Shown one piece after another: positions 38,030 to 46,008 of a DNA stretch of 64,000 bases. Within the stretch, counting starts at the first letter, position 1. Every line of letters starts with the position of its first letter. The notes under the pieces were generated by a model. It made no database searches. It saw only the letters and a program-made list of their open reading frames with translations, and was not told where the DNA came from. A program made the position numbers and the translations under genes. The DNA comes from Myceligenerans pegani (GTDB lineage Bacteria > Actinomycetota > Actinomycetes > Actinomycetales > Cellulomonadaceae), in assembly GCF_014892515.1 (NCBI RefSeq), contig NZ_JADBGR010000082.1, forward strand, positions 1-64,000, in the 5' to 3' direction.

Positions 38030-38967
38030 CGGACCGATCGCCGTCGTCCCCCTCGATCGCGCGGGGCCCGCGCCCGACCGACCGGGCCCGATCGGACGCT
38101 CGGAGGCCGTCGCGCGGCACCGAGCCGGGACCGTCGTCGTCCTCGGGGGAACCGGACCCGTCGGTCCGGCGCGACGCGGGGCTCGCGGCCGAGCGGGTGT
38201 CCTGGGGCATCGACGGGCGGCTGATCCTCGACGGGGTCGAGCTGGCCGCGCCGGCCGGGGCCGTGACCGGGCTGCTCGGGCCGAACGGATCCGGGAAGTC
38301 GACCCTGCTCCGGGCGATCGCGGGGATCCGGCCGCCGGACGACGGCGTCGTCGTGTTCGACGGCGACGACCTGCTGCGGACGGGGCGCCGCGCCCGCGCC
38401 CGCACGCTGGCGCTCGTCGAGCAGGACGCGAGCACGGACCTGCCCATCACGGTGCACGACGCCGTCCTGCTGGGCCGCATCCCGCACCGTGCCCTGCTCG
38501 CGGGGAACTCGGACGCGGACCGCGAGACCGCCGACCGCGCCCTGGCACGCGCCGGCGCCGCCGACCTGGCCGACCGCCAGATCGCCACGCTGTCCGGCGG
38601 CGAGCGCCAGCGCGTCCACCTGGCCCGCGCGCTCGCGCAGACTCCGCGCCTGCTCCTGCTGGACGAGCCCACGAACCACCTGGACATCGCCGCGCAGCTG
38701 CACACCATGGAGGTGCTGCGCACCCTCGCGGCCGACGGCGTCACCGTGCTCGCCGCGCTGCACGACCTCAACCTCGCCGCGGCGACCTGCGACCACGTGG
38801 TCCTGATCGCCGAGGGCCGGGTGGTCGCGGCGGGCCCGACGGAGCAGGTCCTGGTCCCGGAGATCATCGAGCCGGCCTACGGGGTCGGCTGCGACGTCCT
38901 CCCCCACCCCCGCACCGGGCGCCCGGTCCTCACCTTCTCCCCGGCCGCCACGATCCCGGTCGCGTAG
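38026..38967 (+). CDS. ABC transporter ATP-binding protein (FecE/BtuD type)
   Basis: ATPase of the same importer: GPNGSGKSTLL (Walker A), LSGGERQRVHLARAL (signature), LLLLDEPTNHLD (Walker B), and LAALHDLNLAA with the switch histidine. 313 residues with a disordered, Arg/Pro/Ser-rich N-terminus of about 50. ATG overlaps the permease stop by four bases. Its last 91 bases overlap the paaX-like gene on the other strand. Confidence 0.92.
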   Translation: MTDRSPSSPSIARGPRPTDRARSDARRPSRGTEPGPSSSSGEPDPSVRRDAGLAAERVSWGIDGRLILDGVELAAPAGAVTGLLGPNGSGKSTLLRAIAGIRPPDDGVVVFDGDDLLRTGRRARARTLALVEQDASTDLPITVHDAVLLGRIPHRALLAGNSDADRETADRALARAGAADLADRQIATLSGGERQRVHLARALAQTPRLLLLDEPTNHLDIAAQLHTMEVLRTLAADGVTVLAALHDLNLAAATCDHVVLIAEGRVVAAGPTEQVLVPEIIEPAYGVGCDVLPHPRTGRPVLTFSPAATIPVA

Positions 38968-39794
38968 ACGCCGGCCGGGAGGCGCGCTGCCGCGGCGAGG
39001 CGGGTGAAGACCTCGGCGCTGCGGGTGCCGGGCCAGTCCTCGGGCAGGAACTCCGGCGGCAGGCCCGGGTCCTGGTACGGGATCGGGCGGTAGGCGTCGA
39101 GCGCCCGGATCCAGGTGCGGAACGCCTCGGACGGCTCGGGCCCGCCCGCGCCACGCTCCCCGTCGAGCAGCCGGGTGATCGGCTCGGCGTGTCCCGCGAG
39201 GAAGCGTTCGTGCAGTTCGCGCAGCGCGGGCAGGTCCCACCACCGGGCGATCGCCGCCGCGGGTCCGCCGGGGTAGCGGATCTCGGAGGCGAGGAAGACC
39301 GTCGCCCGGCCGGTCAGCTCGAGCTCGTCGAGGATGACGGCGACGTCGTCGGCGAGGTGCTCCGGACAGATCCACAGCGCCGACGACACCGACCCGCAGC
39401 CGATCGCCGCGAGCCGGCGTCGCAGGCGGTGCCGCAGGTCCCGCTGGTCCTCGGGCACGCTCCAGGAGACGAGGCACCAGCGGCCGGCGTCGTCCCCGGT
39501 GCGGCGCGGGCCGAAGATGCGCCGGTCGCCGCGGCCGAGCATCTCGGCCGCGGCCGGGGCGACGGCGTAACCCGCGACGCCGTCGCGGGCCTCGGCGACC
39601 AGGAGCCCCTTCGCCTTGACGCGACCCAGCGCGGTCCGGGTGCGCGCGGCCGGGACGTCGAGCTCGGACATCAGCGCGACCAGGGCCGACACGGGCATCC
39701 ACCCACCCTGGTCCCGCAGGGTCGCACCGACGAGGGTCCGCAGCAGCGAGGTAGCGCTGCCCGGACGCGACTCGAAGTCGTCGAGGACGGTCAC
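38877..39794 (-). CDS. PaaX-family transcriptional regulator
   Basis: Regulator of the PaaX type (the phenylacetate-catabolism repressor family). The 305-residue protein has an N-terminal winged-helix (LRTLVGATLRDQGGWMPVSALVALM) and the PaaX core with WCLVSWSVPEDQRDLRHRLRRRL. It begins at GTG 39794, 24 bp after the kynU stop, so it is the fourth gene of the kyn operon and may control it. Its 3' end overlaps the transporter ATPase gene tail to tail by 91 bp; a shorter product is not indicated. Confidence 0.86.
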   Translation of the reverse strand: MTVLDDFESRPGSATSLLRTLVGATLRDQGGWMPVSALVALMSELDVPAARTRTALGRVKAKGLLVAEARDGVAGYAVAPAAAEMLGRGDRRIFGPRRTGDDAGRWCLVSWSVPEDQRDLRHRLRRRLAAIGCGSVSSALWICPEHLADDVAVILDELELTGRATVFLASEIRYPGGPAAAIARWWDLPALRELHERFLAGHAEPITRLLDGERGAGGPEPSEAFRTWIRALDAYRPIPYQDPGLPPEFLPEDWPGTRSAEVFTRLAAAARLPAGVYATGIVAAGEKVRTGRPVRGWGRTSQPTP

Positions 39795-39818
39795 TGGGGG
39801 CGGGTCACGGTCGTCGGG

Positions 39819-41213
39819 TCACTGTCTCGGGGCGGCCCCGGGGTCGCGCAGCGCCTCGGCGACCAGCGCCAGGCCGCGCGCGACCTCCGTGAACGACGTG
39901 CTCAGCGGCGACAGCCCGATCCGCATCCCGGCGGGAGGGCGGAAGTCGGGCACGACGCCCCACCGCCACAGCAGCGCCGTCACCTCCCGGAACCGGGGGT
40001 GCTCCAGCGTGACGTGGCTGCCGCGCACGGCGGCGTCCCGCGGCGAGGCCACGCGCACGCCGTGCGGGGAGAGGTGCTGGTCCGCGGCCTCGATCACGAA
40101 CCGGGTCAGCGCCACGGACTTGGCGCGCACGGCCGGCATCCCCGTCTCCTCGAGGAGCGCGAGCATGTCGCGCAGGGCCAGCATGCCCACGACGGGCGGC
40201 GTGCCGCTGATGAACCGCCGGATGCCGGGCGCGGGCTCGTACGCGGGTCCCATGGCGAACGGGTCGGCCGCGCCCATCCAGCCCTGCACCGGCTGCCGCA
40301 ACCCGGCCTGCAGTTCCCGTGCGACGTAGCCGAACGCGGGCGCGCCCGGGCCACCGCCCAGGAACTTGTACGTGCACCCCACCGCGAGGTCCACGCCGCA
40401 CGCGTCGAGCTCGACGGGCACCGCGCCCACCGAGTGGCACAGGTCCCACAGGACGAGGCCCCCGGCGTCGTGCACGACGCGCGTGATCGCCGGCATGTCG
40501 GCGATGAACGCGGACCTGAACGCGACGTGGCTGAGCAGCACGAGCGCGGTGCGCTCCGAGACCACGCCCGCGACGTCGTCCGCCGTCACGCCGAGGGCCG
40601 GGTCGGGCCGGATCCAGCGGATCGTCATGCCGCGCTCGGCGGCGATGCCCTCGAGGACGAAGCGGTCGGTCGGGAAGTTCTCGGTGTCGGCGACGATCTC
40701 GTCGCGGCCGGGGCGTGCGCCGACGGCGGCGCGCGCCAGCTTGTACAGCATCACGGTGGTGGAGTCGGCGACGACGGTCTGGCCGGCGGCCGCGCCGAGC
40801 GTGACCCGGCCGATGGCGTCGCCGAGCTCGGTGGGGGCATCCATCCAGCCCTCGTCCCAGGCGCGGATGAGGCGGGAGGCCCAGACGTCGTCGACGAACC
40901 CGGCGAGCCGGTCGCGCGTGGCGCGCAGGGGGCGGCCGAGCGAGTTGCCGTCCAGGTAGGCCACCAGACCGGGACTCGGGGCGAACCGGTCGCGGTAGTG
41001 GGCCAGCGGGTCCGCGGCGTCGAGCGCCGCGGCCCGCTCGGCGAGGTCCGGCGGCGTGAGCGCGACGGCGTCGGGCGCGGCGGCGGGCGCGACGGTCTCG
41101 GGGACGACGGCGGTCGCCGGCGCGGTCGATTCGGGGACCGCCGGTCGGTCGGTGGCGTCGGCCGCGGCGGATGCGCCGCCGTGCGCCGCCGTCGCGCTGC
41201 TCGGGGTCGTCAT
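39819..41213 (-). CDS. kynU: Kynureninase
   Basis: PLP enzyme that cleaves kynurenine to anthranilate and alanine. The 464-residue protein has about 55 Ala/Thr/Pro-rich residues before the fold, then YLDGNSLGRP, the VLLSHVAFRSA and WDLCHSVGAVPVEL blocks, and the PLP lysine in GCTYKFLGGGPG. The ATG at 41213 overlaps the stop of the upstream amidohydrolase (ATGA). Third gene of the kyn operon. Confidence 0.95.
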   Translation of the reverse strand: MTTPSSATAAHGGASAAADATDRPAVPESTAPATAVVPETVAPAAAPDAVALTPPDLAERAAALDAADPLAHYRDRFAPSPGLVAYLDGNSLGRPLRATRDRLAGFVDDVWASRLIRAWDEGWMDAPTELGDAIGRVTLGAAAGQTVVADSTTVMLYKLARAAVGARPGRDEIVADTENFPTDRFVLEGIAAERGMTIRWIRPDPALGVTADDVAGVVSERTALVLLSHVAFRSAFIADMPAITRVVHDAGGLVLWDLCHSVGAVPVELDACGVDLAVGCTYKFLGGGPGAPAFGYVARELQAGLRQPVQGWMGAADPFAMGPAYEPAPGIRRFISGTPPVVGMLALRDMLALLEETGMPAVRAKSVALTRFVIEAADQHLSPHGVRVASPRDAAVRGSHVTLEHPRFREVTALLWRWGVVPDFRPPAGMRIGLSPLSTSFTEVARGLALVAEALRDPGAAPRQ

Positions 41214-42079
41214 GTCAGGGCCTCCAGGTCCGCCGGGGTCAGGCGGCGGGCGTCGGTGAGCCAGTCGACCAGCTCGTCGGCGGTCTCCGGCCTCGGGTGC
41301 GGCGAGATCAGCGCGCGTCCGGGGACGACGCGGTCCGGGGCGCCGACCACGGCGCGCAGCAGCGCCTTCCCGGTCAGGCCCGCCTCGCCGAGCAGCTCGA
41401 TCTCCCGGGTGTTCAGGCCCACCGGGGTGTTGCCGTTGCCCATGTCCGTGCCGTACACGACCGCGCCGCCCGCCGAGGAGAACCGACGCACGTTGTCGAG
41501 CGCGGTCGCGAGCGCCTCCCCCTCGTGGATCGAGAGCGTGGAGATCCAGGTGGTCCGGCCGGCCGAGGCGCGCAGCAGCTTGTCCGGCAGCGGCTCCGAG
41601 AACGGCGCGTGCACGAGCACCTCCGCGCCCGCGCCGAGCGCGCGGGCGGCCTGTCCGGCGCCCTCGGCGTGCACGACGGCGGGGAGCCCGGCCGCGCGCG
41701 CCGCACGCACGAGGGCGACCAGAGTGACGTCGTCGAGCAGCGGCATGTCGGCGTGCAGGGCGATCTTGACGAACGACCCGCCCACGGCGACGACGTCGGC
41801 CACGGCGCGCTGCGCGTCCGTGCGGCCGGCGACCGGCCGGACGGCGGCCCGCGGCACCCAGGCCCGCCCGGTCGGGTAGCCGCCCGGCGCGGTGTGGAAC
41901 GGGCCGGCGAAGCGGACCTTGACGCCGGACGGCGGCGCCTTCGCGATGGCGGCGATGACCACGGGATCCCAACCGAGGTCGTGCACCTCGGCGACGACCG
42001 AGCCGGCGAGCCGGTCCGGGTCCACCAGGCCCAGATGCACGTGGTGGTCGATCACGGCGGGCAGGAGCGACCGAGCCAT
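41210..42079 (-). CDS. Amidohydrolase-superfamily protein in the kyn operon (candidate formylkynurenine deformylase)
   Basis: The 289-residue protein has a full amidohydrolase metal set: H13-x-H15 (DHHVHLG), K105 (FVKIALH), H137 (VVHAEG), H157 (VLVHAPF) and D212 (YGTDMG). It is placed between tryptophan dioxygenase and kynureninase, overlapping the first by one base and the second by four. The missing step between them is removal of the formyl group from N-formylkynurenine. The HxGTHxDxPxH motif of KynB is not present. Function is inferred from position. Confidence 0.75.
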   Translation of the reverse strand: MARSLLPAVIDHHVHLGLVDPDRLAGSVVAEVHDLGWDPVVIAAIAKAPPSGVKVRFAGPFHTAPGGYPTGRAWVPRAAVRPVAGRTDAQRAVADVVAVGGSFVKIALHADMPLLDDVTLVALVRAARAAGLPAVVHAEGAGQAARALGAGAEVLVHAPFSEPLPDKLLRASAGRTTWISTLSIHEGEALATALDNVRRFSSAGGAVVYGTDMGNGNTPVGLNTREIELLGEAGLTGKALLRAVVGAPDRVVPGRALISPHPRPETADELVDWLTDARRLTPADLEALT

Positions 42080-42936
42080 CAGGCACCGACCTCCGTCCGT
42101 ACCGAGATCAACTCCGGGAAGAACGTCAGATCCAGGGCCCGCTTGAGGAAGTCGACGCCCGAGGACCCGCCCGTGCCGGTCTTGAAGCCGATGGTGCGCT
42201 GCACGGTGCGCAGGTGCCGGAACCGCCAGAACTGGAAGGCGTCCTCCAGGTCGACCAGGTCCTCGCACGCCTCGTAGATGTCCCAGGCGGAGGACGGGTC
42301 CCGGTAGATGCCGGTGAGCACGGGGATCAGATCGGGGTGCTCGACCCAGGCCTCGGTCACGTCGCGCTCGAGGATCTCGTCGGGCACGGCGTGGCCCCGG
42401 CGAGCCAGCAGGCGCAGGAACGCGTCGTAGACGGTGGGCTCGCGCAGGAGGCCGTCGAGCAGGTCGTACGCCTCCTGGTTGCCGCGGAAGACCGGCAGCA
42501 TCTTCTCGTTCTTGTTGCCGAGGATGAACTCGACCGCGCGGTACTGGTACGACTGGAAGCCCGACGACGAGCCGAGCACCCCGCGGAACTCCGCGTACTC
42601 GCTCGGCGTCAGGGTCGCCAGGACCGACCACTGCTCGGTGATGGTGCGCTGGATATGCTTGACGCGGGCGACCGCCTTGAGCGCGCGGAGCAGGTCGTCC
42701 TCGTCCAGGTGCGCGCGGGCCGCGCGGAGCTCGTGCAGCACGAGCTTCAGCCACAGCTCGGTGGTCTGATGCTGGATGATGAACAGCAGCTCGTCGTGGT
42801 GCTCCGGCCGGCTGACCGGGTGCTGCGCGGAGAGCACCTGATCCAGTCCCAGGTAGGAGGCGTAGTCCATCTCCTCCCGGAAATCCGTCCGGATGCCTTC
42901 CTCCAGGGGCCGCACCCCCGCCGTCGTCGTCTTCAT
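42079..42936 (-). CDS. kynA: Tryptophan 2,3-dioxygenase
   Basis: Haem dioxygenase that opens the indole ring of tryptophan to give N-formylkynurenine. The 285-residue protein has the family pattern MDYASYLGLDQVLSAQ, the FIIQHQTTELWLKL block and SSGFQSYQYR, with FKTGTGGSSG near the C-terminus binding the amino group. The ATG at 42936 has a strong GAGGAGGGG site. First gene of kynA-amidohydrolase-kynU-paaX; divergent from the deazaflavin oxidoreductase gene across a 102-bp gap. Confidence 0.95.
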   Translation of the reverse strand: MKTTTAGVRPLEEGIRTDFREEMDYASYLGLDQVLSAQHPVSRPEHHDELLFIIQHQTTELWLKLVLHELRAARAHLDEDDLLRALKAVARVKHIQRTITEQWSVLATLTPSEYAEFRGVLGSSSGFQSYQYRAVEFILGNKNEKMLPVFRGNQEAYDLLDGLLREPTVYDAFLRLLARRGHAVPDEILERDVTEAWVEHPDLIPVLTGIYRDPSSAWDIYEACEDLVDLEDAFQFWRFRHLRTVQRTIGFKTGTGGSSGVDFLKRALDLTFFPELISVRTEVGA

Positions 42937-43038
42937 CACGCCTTTCCCCTCCTCAACCGACCATAACGCCAACCTGACGACCGACACGAATCTGAGAGAT
43001 CTGGGCACGGCGGTTCGCTCCCCGGCGGCCTTCTCGCC

Positions 43039-43467
43039 ATGATGGGACGCATGGACCTGCCTGAGCCCGTCGCCGCCCTGGCCAAGACCGTCAACCCCGC
43101 GTTCGAGAAGGTCGCGAACGGCTTCCCGCCGTTCGCCGTCGTGCACCACGTCGGCCGCACGTCCGGCACGGAGTACACGACGCCGGTCGTCGCGTTCGCC
43201 GGACGCGACCCCGACTCCGCCGAGATCCTCGCCGTGATCCCGCTTCCCTGGGGCTCCCGGACGGACTGGATGCGGAACATCACCGGCGCCGGGACGTTCG
43301 AGCTGACCCGCGGCACGACGAACTTCCACGTCGACCTGCTGCGGGTGCTGCCGGCCGAGGAGGCGGTGACGATCCTCGCCCCCGTGCCGCGCCAGCTGCT
43401 GCAGACCTTCGCGCTGGAGGAATGCCTGGTGGGACGCCTGCGGCGGGTACCGTCTGCGCATGCCTGA
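43039..43467 (+). CDS. Nitroreductase-family deazaflavin (F420)-dependent oxidoreductase
   Basis: Split-barrel protein of the DUF385/Ddn family, many of which use reduced coenzyme F420. The 142-residue protein has HHVGRTSGTEYTTPVVAF and the DWMRNITGAGTFEL block. The substrate is unknown. Alternative ATG at 43051 gives a start closer to some relatives. It overlaps the next gene by eight bases. Confidence 0.82.
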   Translation: MMGRMDLPEPVAALAKTVNPAFEKVANGFPPFAVVHHVGRTSGTEYTTPVVAFAGRDPDSAEILAVIPLPWGSRTDWMRNITGAGTFELTRGTTNFHVDLLRVLPAEEAVTILAPVPRQLLQTFALEECLVGRLRRVPSAHA

Positions 43468-43945
43468 GTACACGCTGCGCGACGCCACCCTCGACGACGC
43501 GGCCGCGATCGCGGCCGTCCACTGGACCGGGCGGCGCGCCGTCTACCTGCCGCTCGTGCCCGAGGAGCACTGGAGGACGGACACGCAGGCGGCCGGCATC
43601 GAGGCCTGGAAGCGCCGCCTCACCGCGGGCGAGACCCCGCTCGTGGCCGAGGTGGACGGGCTGGTGGTCGGGTTCGCCGTCGTCGGCAAGGCGACGCCGC
43701 GGCTCGGCCACGAGCCCAAGCGTGATCTCGCCCTGCACGACCTGTGGGTGACGCCGGAGATGCACGGCAGCGGGATCAGCCGGGCGCTTCTGAACGGCGT
43801 GCTCCCGCCCGCACGGTCCGCCGAGTTGTGGATCGCGGCGGCCAACACCGGCGCGCGCAAGTTCTTCCAGAAGAACGGCTTCCTGCCCGACGCCACCACC
43901 GGAACCGGGGAGGACGGCGTCCTGGAGGTGCGGCTCGTGCGCTGA
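43460..43945 (+). CDS. GNAT family N-acetyltransferase
   Basis: Acetyl-CoA-dependent transferase of the GNAT fold: YTLRDATLDDAAAIAAVHW at the N-terminus, the acetyl-CoA loop region LWVTPEMHGSGISRALL, and a C-terminal FFQKNGF. 161 residues. Reads from an ATG inside the end of the preceding gene. The substrate is unknown. Confidence 0.86.
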   Translation: MPEYTLRDATLDDAAAIAAVHWTGRRAVYLPLVPEEHWRTDTQAAGIEAWKRRLTAGETPLVAEVDGLVVGFAVVGKATPRLGHEPKRDLALHDLWVTPEMHGSGISRALLNGVLPPARSAELWIAAANTGARKFFQKNGFLPDATTGTGEDGVLEVRLVR

Positions 43946-43962
43946 CGCCATAGATTCCACTC

Positions 43963-44856
43963 GTGGCATCGTGGAGAGCGCGGCAGACGTCCGGAACCGT
44001 GGTCGCGCTGGCGCTCCTCATCGCGGCCTGCACCGCGAGCGCCGAGGATCCCGAGCCGGAACCCGCACGCCCGGTGACGGTGACGGAGTCACGGCTCCTC
44101 GCGGACGTCCGGGCGCGGAACGTGGACGCGGGCAGCCGCGCGATCACCGCGACGTTCACCGACCGGGGCCGTGAGCTGAGGCTGGACGGCTGGTTCGACT
44201 ACTCGACGGGCACCGGGTACGGCACGGTGTCCTCCGACGGGCTCCCGTCGGACCGCGTGACCTGGAACGGTGAGCTCGTCGCGACGGCCGCCGGGAAGAC
44301 CATGGGCAAGCCGCTGACCTCGCTCGACGGCTGGACCGCCGCGCCGCTCGACCCGAGCGGGTCGGCGCTGGGGGTGGTGCTCGCCGTCCTGGCGGGCCTC
44401 GGCGCGGAGCGGCCCGACGACGCGGCGCTCATCCGGCGGGGCGGTGCGCTCTGGCTGCGGGAGGACGAGACCGGCGGGCGGAGCGTGACGGTGTTCGCGG
44501 GGCCGACGTCGGGGCTGGGTGACGGCGGTGGGACCCGTGACGACGGCGGCGGCGGGCGGGGCGACGGCAGCGACCGCGATCGTGCTGACGAGACGGATGC
44601 CGGCGGCGAGGCGCCGGCGTCGGGCGGCCCGGACCACGAGGACGCCCAGCCGGTCGACCCGGACGCCTCCCGGATCCGGTACTGGGTGGACGACGACGGG
44701 CTGGCGCACCGCGTGGACGTACGACTCGGCGACACGTGGGCCGAGGTCATCCTCGAGAACGACGACGTACCGGTGCCGCCGCTGCTCGCCGACATCGACC
44801 TGGACGTGAAGGGCGGCGTGGCGAGGACCGACGCGGCTCCGAAGGACGGCGACTGA
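43963..44856 (+). CDS. Putative lipoprotein of unknown function
   Basis: The 297-residue product starts at GTG 43963, has a signal peptide ending in the lipobox IAAC, and an outside region with an acidic, glycine- and aspartate-rich insert (about residues 185-230) between two beta-rich parts. The fold may resemble LppX/LprG-type carriers, but I see no firm motif. Reads 18 bp after the GNAT gene. Confidence 0.7.
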   Translation: MASWRARQTSGTVVALALLIAACTASAEDPEPEPARPVTVTESRLLADVRARNVDAGSRAITATFTDRGRELRLDGWFDYSTGTGYGTVSSDGLPSDRVTWNGELVATAAGKTMGKPLTSLDGWTAAPLDPSGSALGVVLAVLAGLGAERPDDAALIRRGGALWLREDETGGRSVTVFAGPTSGLGDGGGTRDDGGGGRGDGSDRDRADETDAGGEAPASGGPDHEDAQPVDPDASRIRYWVDDDGLAHRVDVRLGDTWAEVILENDDVPVPPLLADIDLDVKGGVARTDAAPKDGD

Positions 44857-44877
44857 ACGCAGCGTGATAATGGCCGC

Positions 44878-45465
44878 ATGGGACTGTGGATCACCGGCGA
44901 CCCTGACACCGACGAACTCCTGAGCGACAACCCGTTCGCCCTGCTCACGGGGATGCTCCTGGACCAGCAGTATCCGATGGAGCATGCGTTCGCGGGCCCG
45001 CGGAAGATCCTCGATCGGCTCGGGTCCATCGACCCGCAGTTGATCGCCGAGACCGAACCCGACCGATTCGTCGAACTGTCCACCACTCCCCCGGCCATCC
45101 ACCGCTACGGACGGTCCATGGCCGGACGCGTCCAGGCGCTCGCCCAGGCTGTGGTCGACGAGTACGACGGCGACGCGTCGCGCATCTGGACCGACCCGGG
45201 CGCCGACGGCGAGCCCACGGGCGCCGAGGTCCTCAAGCGCCTCAACGCCCTGCCCGGCTACGGCGAACGCAAGGCCAAGATCTTCCTCGCCCTGCTGGGC
45301 AAGCAACGCGGCGTCCAGCCAGAGGGCTGGCGCGAGGCGGCAGGAGAGTTCGGAGAGGACGGCTCCCGCCGCTCCATCGCCGATGTCACCTCCGCCGAAA
45401 CCCTCCAGGAGGTCCGCGCCTTCAAGAAGGCCCAGAAGGCGGCCGCCAAGGCGACGGGCGAGTAA
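44878..45465 (+). CDS. HhH-GPD-type base excision repair protein
   Basis: DNA glycosylase-like protein of an uncharacterised actinobacterial HhH-GPD group. The 195-residue protein has NPFALLTGMLLDQQYPMEHAF and the helix-hairpin-helix LPGYGERKAKIFLALLG. Lengths of relatives are similar. The damaged base it removes is unknown. 21 bp after the lipoprotein gene; followed by a hairpin. Confidence 0.85.
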   Translation: MGLWITGDPDTDELLSDNPFALLTGMLLDQQYPMEHAFAGPRKILDRLGSIDPQLIAETEPDRFVELSTTPPAIHRYGRSMAGRVQALAQAVVDEYDGDASRIWTDPGADGEPTGAEVLKRLNALPGYGERKAKIFLALLGKQRGVQPEGWREAAGEFGEDGSRRSIADVTSAETLQEVRAFKKAQKAAAKATGE

Positions 45466-45484
45466 ACCGGGTCCTCACTGCTCA

Positions 45485-45527
45485 CACCTCAAGGGTGGCT
45501 GTCTGGCAGCCCGCCGTCCTTGAGGTG
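45485..45527 (+). terminator. Hairpin after the HhH-GPD gene
   Basis: CACCTCAAGG (45485-45494) pairs with CCTTGAGGTG (45518-45527); an inner GGCTG/CAGCC arm lies between. It follows the TAA stop by 19 bp and precedes the arsR-like gene. Confidence 0.55.
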
Positions 45528-45553
45528 CGCGAGCTGTTCGGAGGGCAACATAT

Positions 45554-45573
45554 CCACGAAGTTCGATCCGTGG
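45554..45573 (+). promoter_or_regulatory. Candidate operator of the ArsR-type gene
   Basis: CCACG (45554-45558) and CGTGG (45569-45573) form an inverted repeat 12 bp before the ATG, with CATATC just upstream as a possible -10. This is a plausible autoregulatory site for a metal-sensing ArsR protein. Confidence 0.35.
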
Positions 45574-45585
45574 CAAGGTGGAGGC

Positions 45586-45990
45586 ATGACGACGACGCTC
45601 GAGCTCACCCCGACGACGGTGGCCCCCTCCGGCGCATGCTGCGCGCCCATGGTCCGCGAGGCCATCGACCCCGACCCCGCCCGCGAGCTCGCCCGCGTCT
45701 TCAAGGCCCTGAGCGACCCCACCCGCGTCCAGCTCGTCTCCATCATCGCCGCCCACGACGGAGGCGAGGCCTGCGTGTGCGACCTGACCGAACCCGTCGG
45801 CCTGGCCCAGCCCACCGTCAGCCACCACCTCAAGATCCTCGTCGACGCGGGATTCCTCACCCGCACCCAGCGCGGCAAGTGGGCCTACTACGCCATCGTC
45901 CCCGGCGCCCTCGACCGGATCGCCCGGTCCCTGACCACGGTCGAGCCACTCGGACGCCGAATCGAGAGGGGCCGGCGAACAGAGGGCTGA
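45586..45990 (+). CDS. ArsR-family metalloregulator
   Basis: Winged-helix repressor of 134 residues. A cysteine pair (GACCAPM) near the N-terminus and a CVC motif (EACVCDLTE) at the start of the recognition region are consistent with arsenite or another soft metal; DNA-binding helix QPTVSHHLKILVDAG. ATG at 45586 has a GGAGG site. No ars efflux or reductase gene is next to it, so its target lies elsewhere. Confidence 0.9.
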   Translation: MTTTLELTPTTVAPSGACCAPMVREAIDPDPARELARVFKALSDPTRVQLVSIIAAHDGGEACVCDLTEPVGLAQPTVSHHLKILVDAGFLTRTQRGKWAYYAIVPGALDRIARSLTTVEPLGRRIERGRRTEG

Positions 45991-46008
45991 GCGTGCCGGC
46001 GGCCCCGG

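Noticed and set aside
35841-38967. Vitamin B12 or siderophore importer
   Set aside because: Fold-level similarity only. The IKSSTTE block and the three-gene layout fit the F420-0-type family better, and no siderophore or corrin genes are adjacent. I keep it as an alternative, not the main call.
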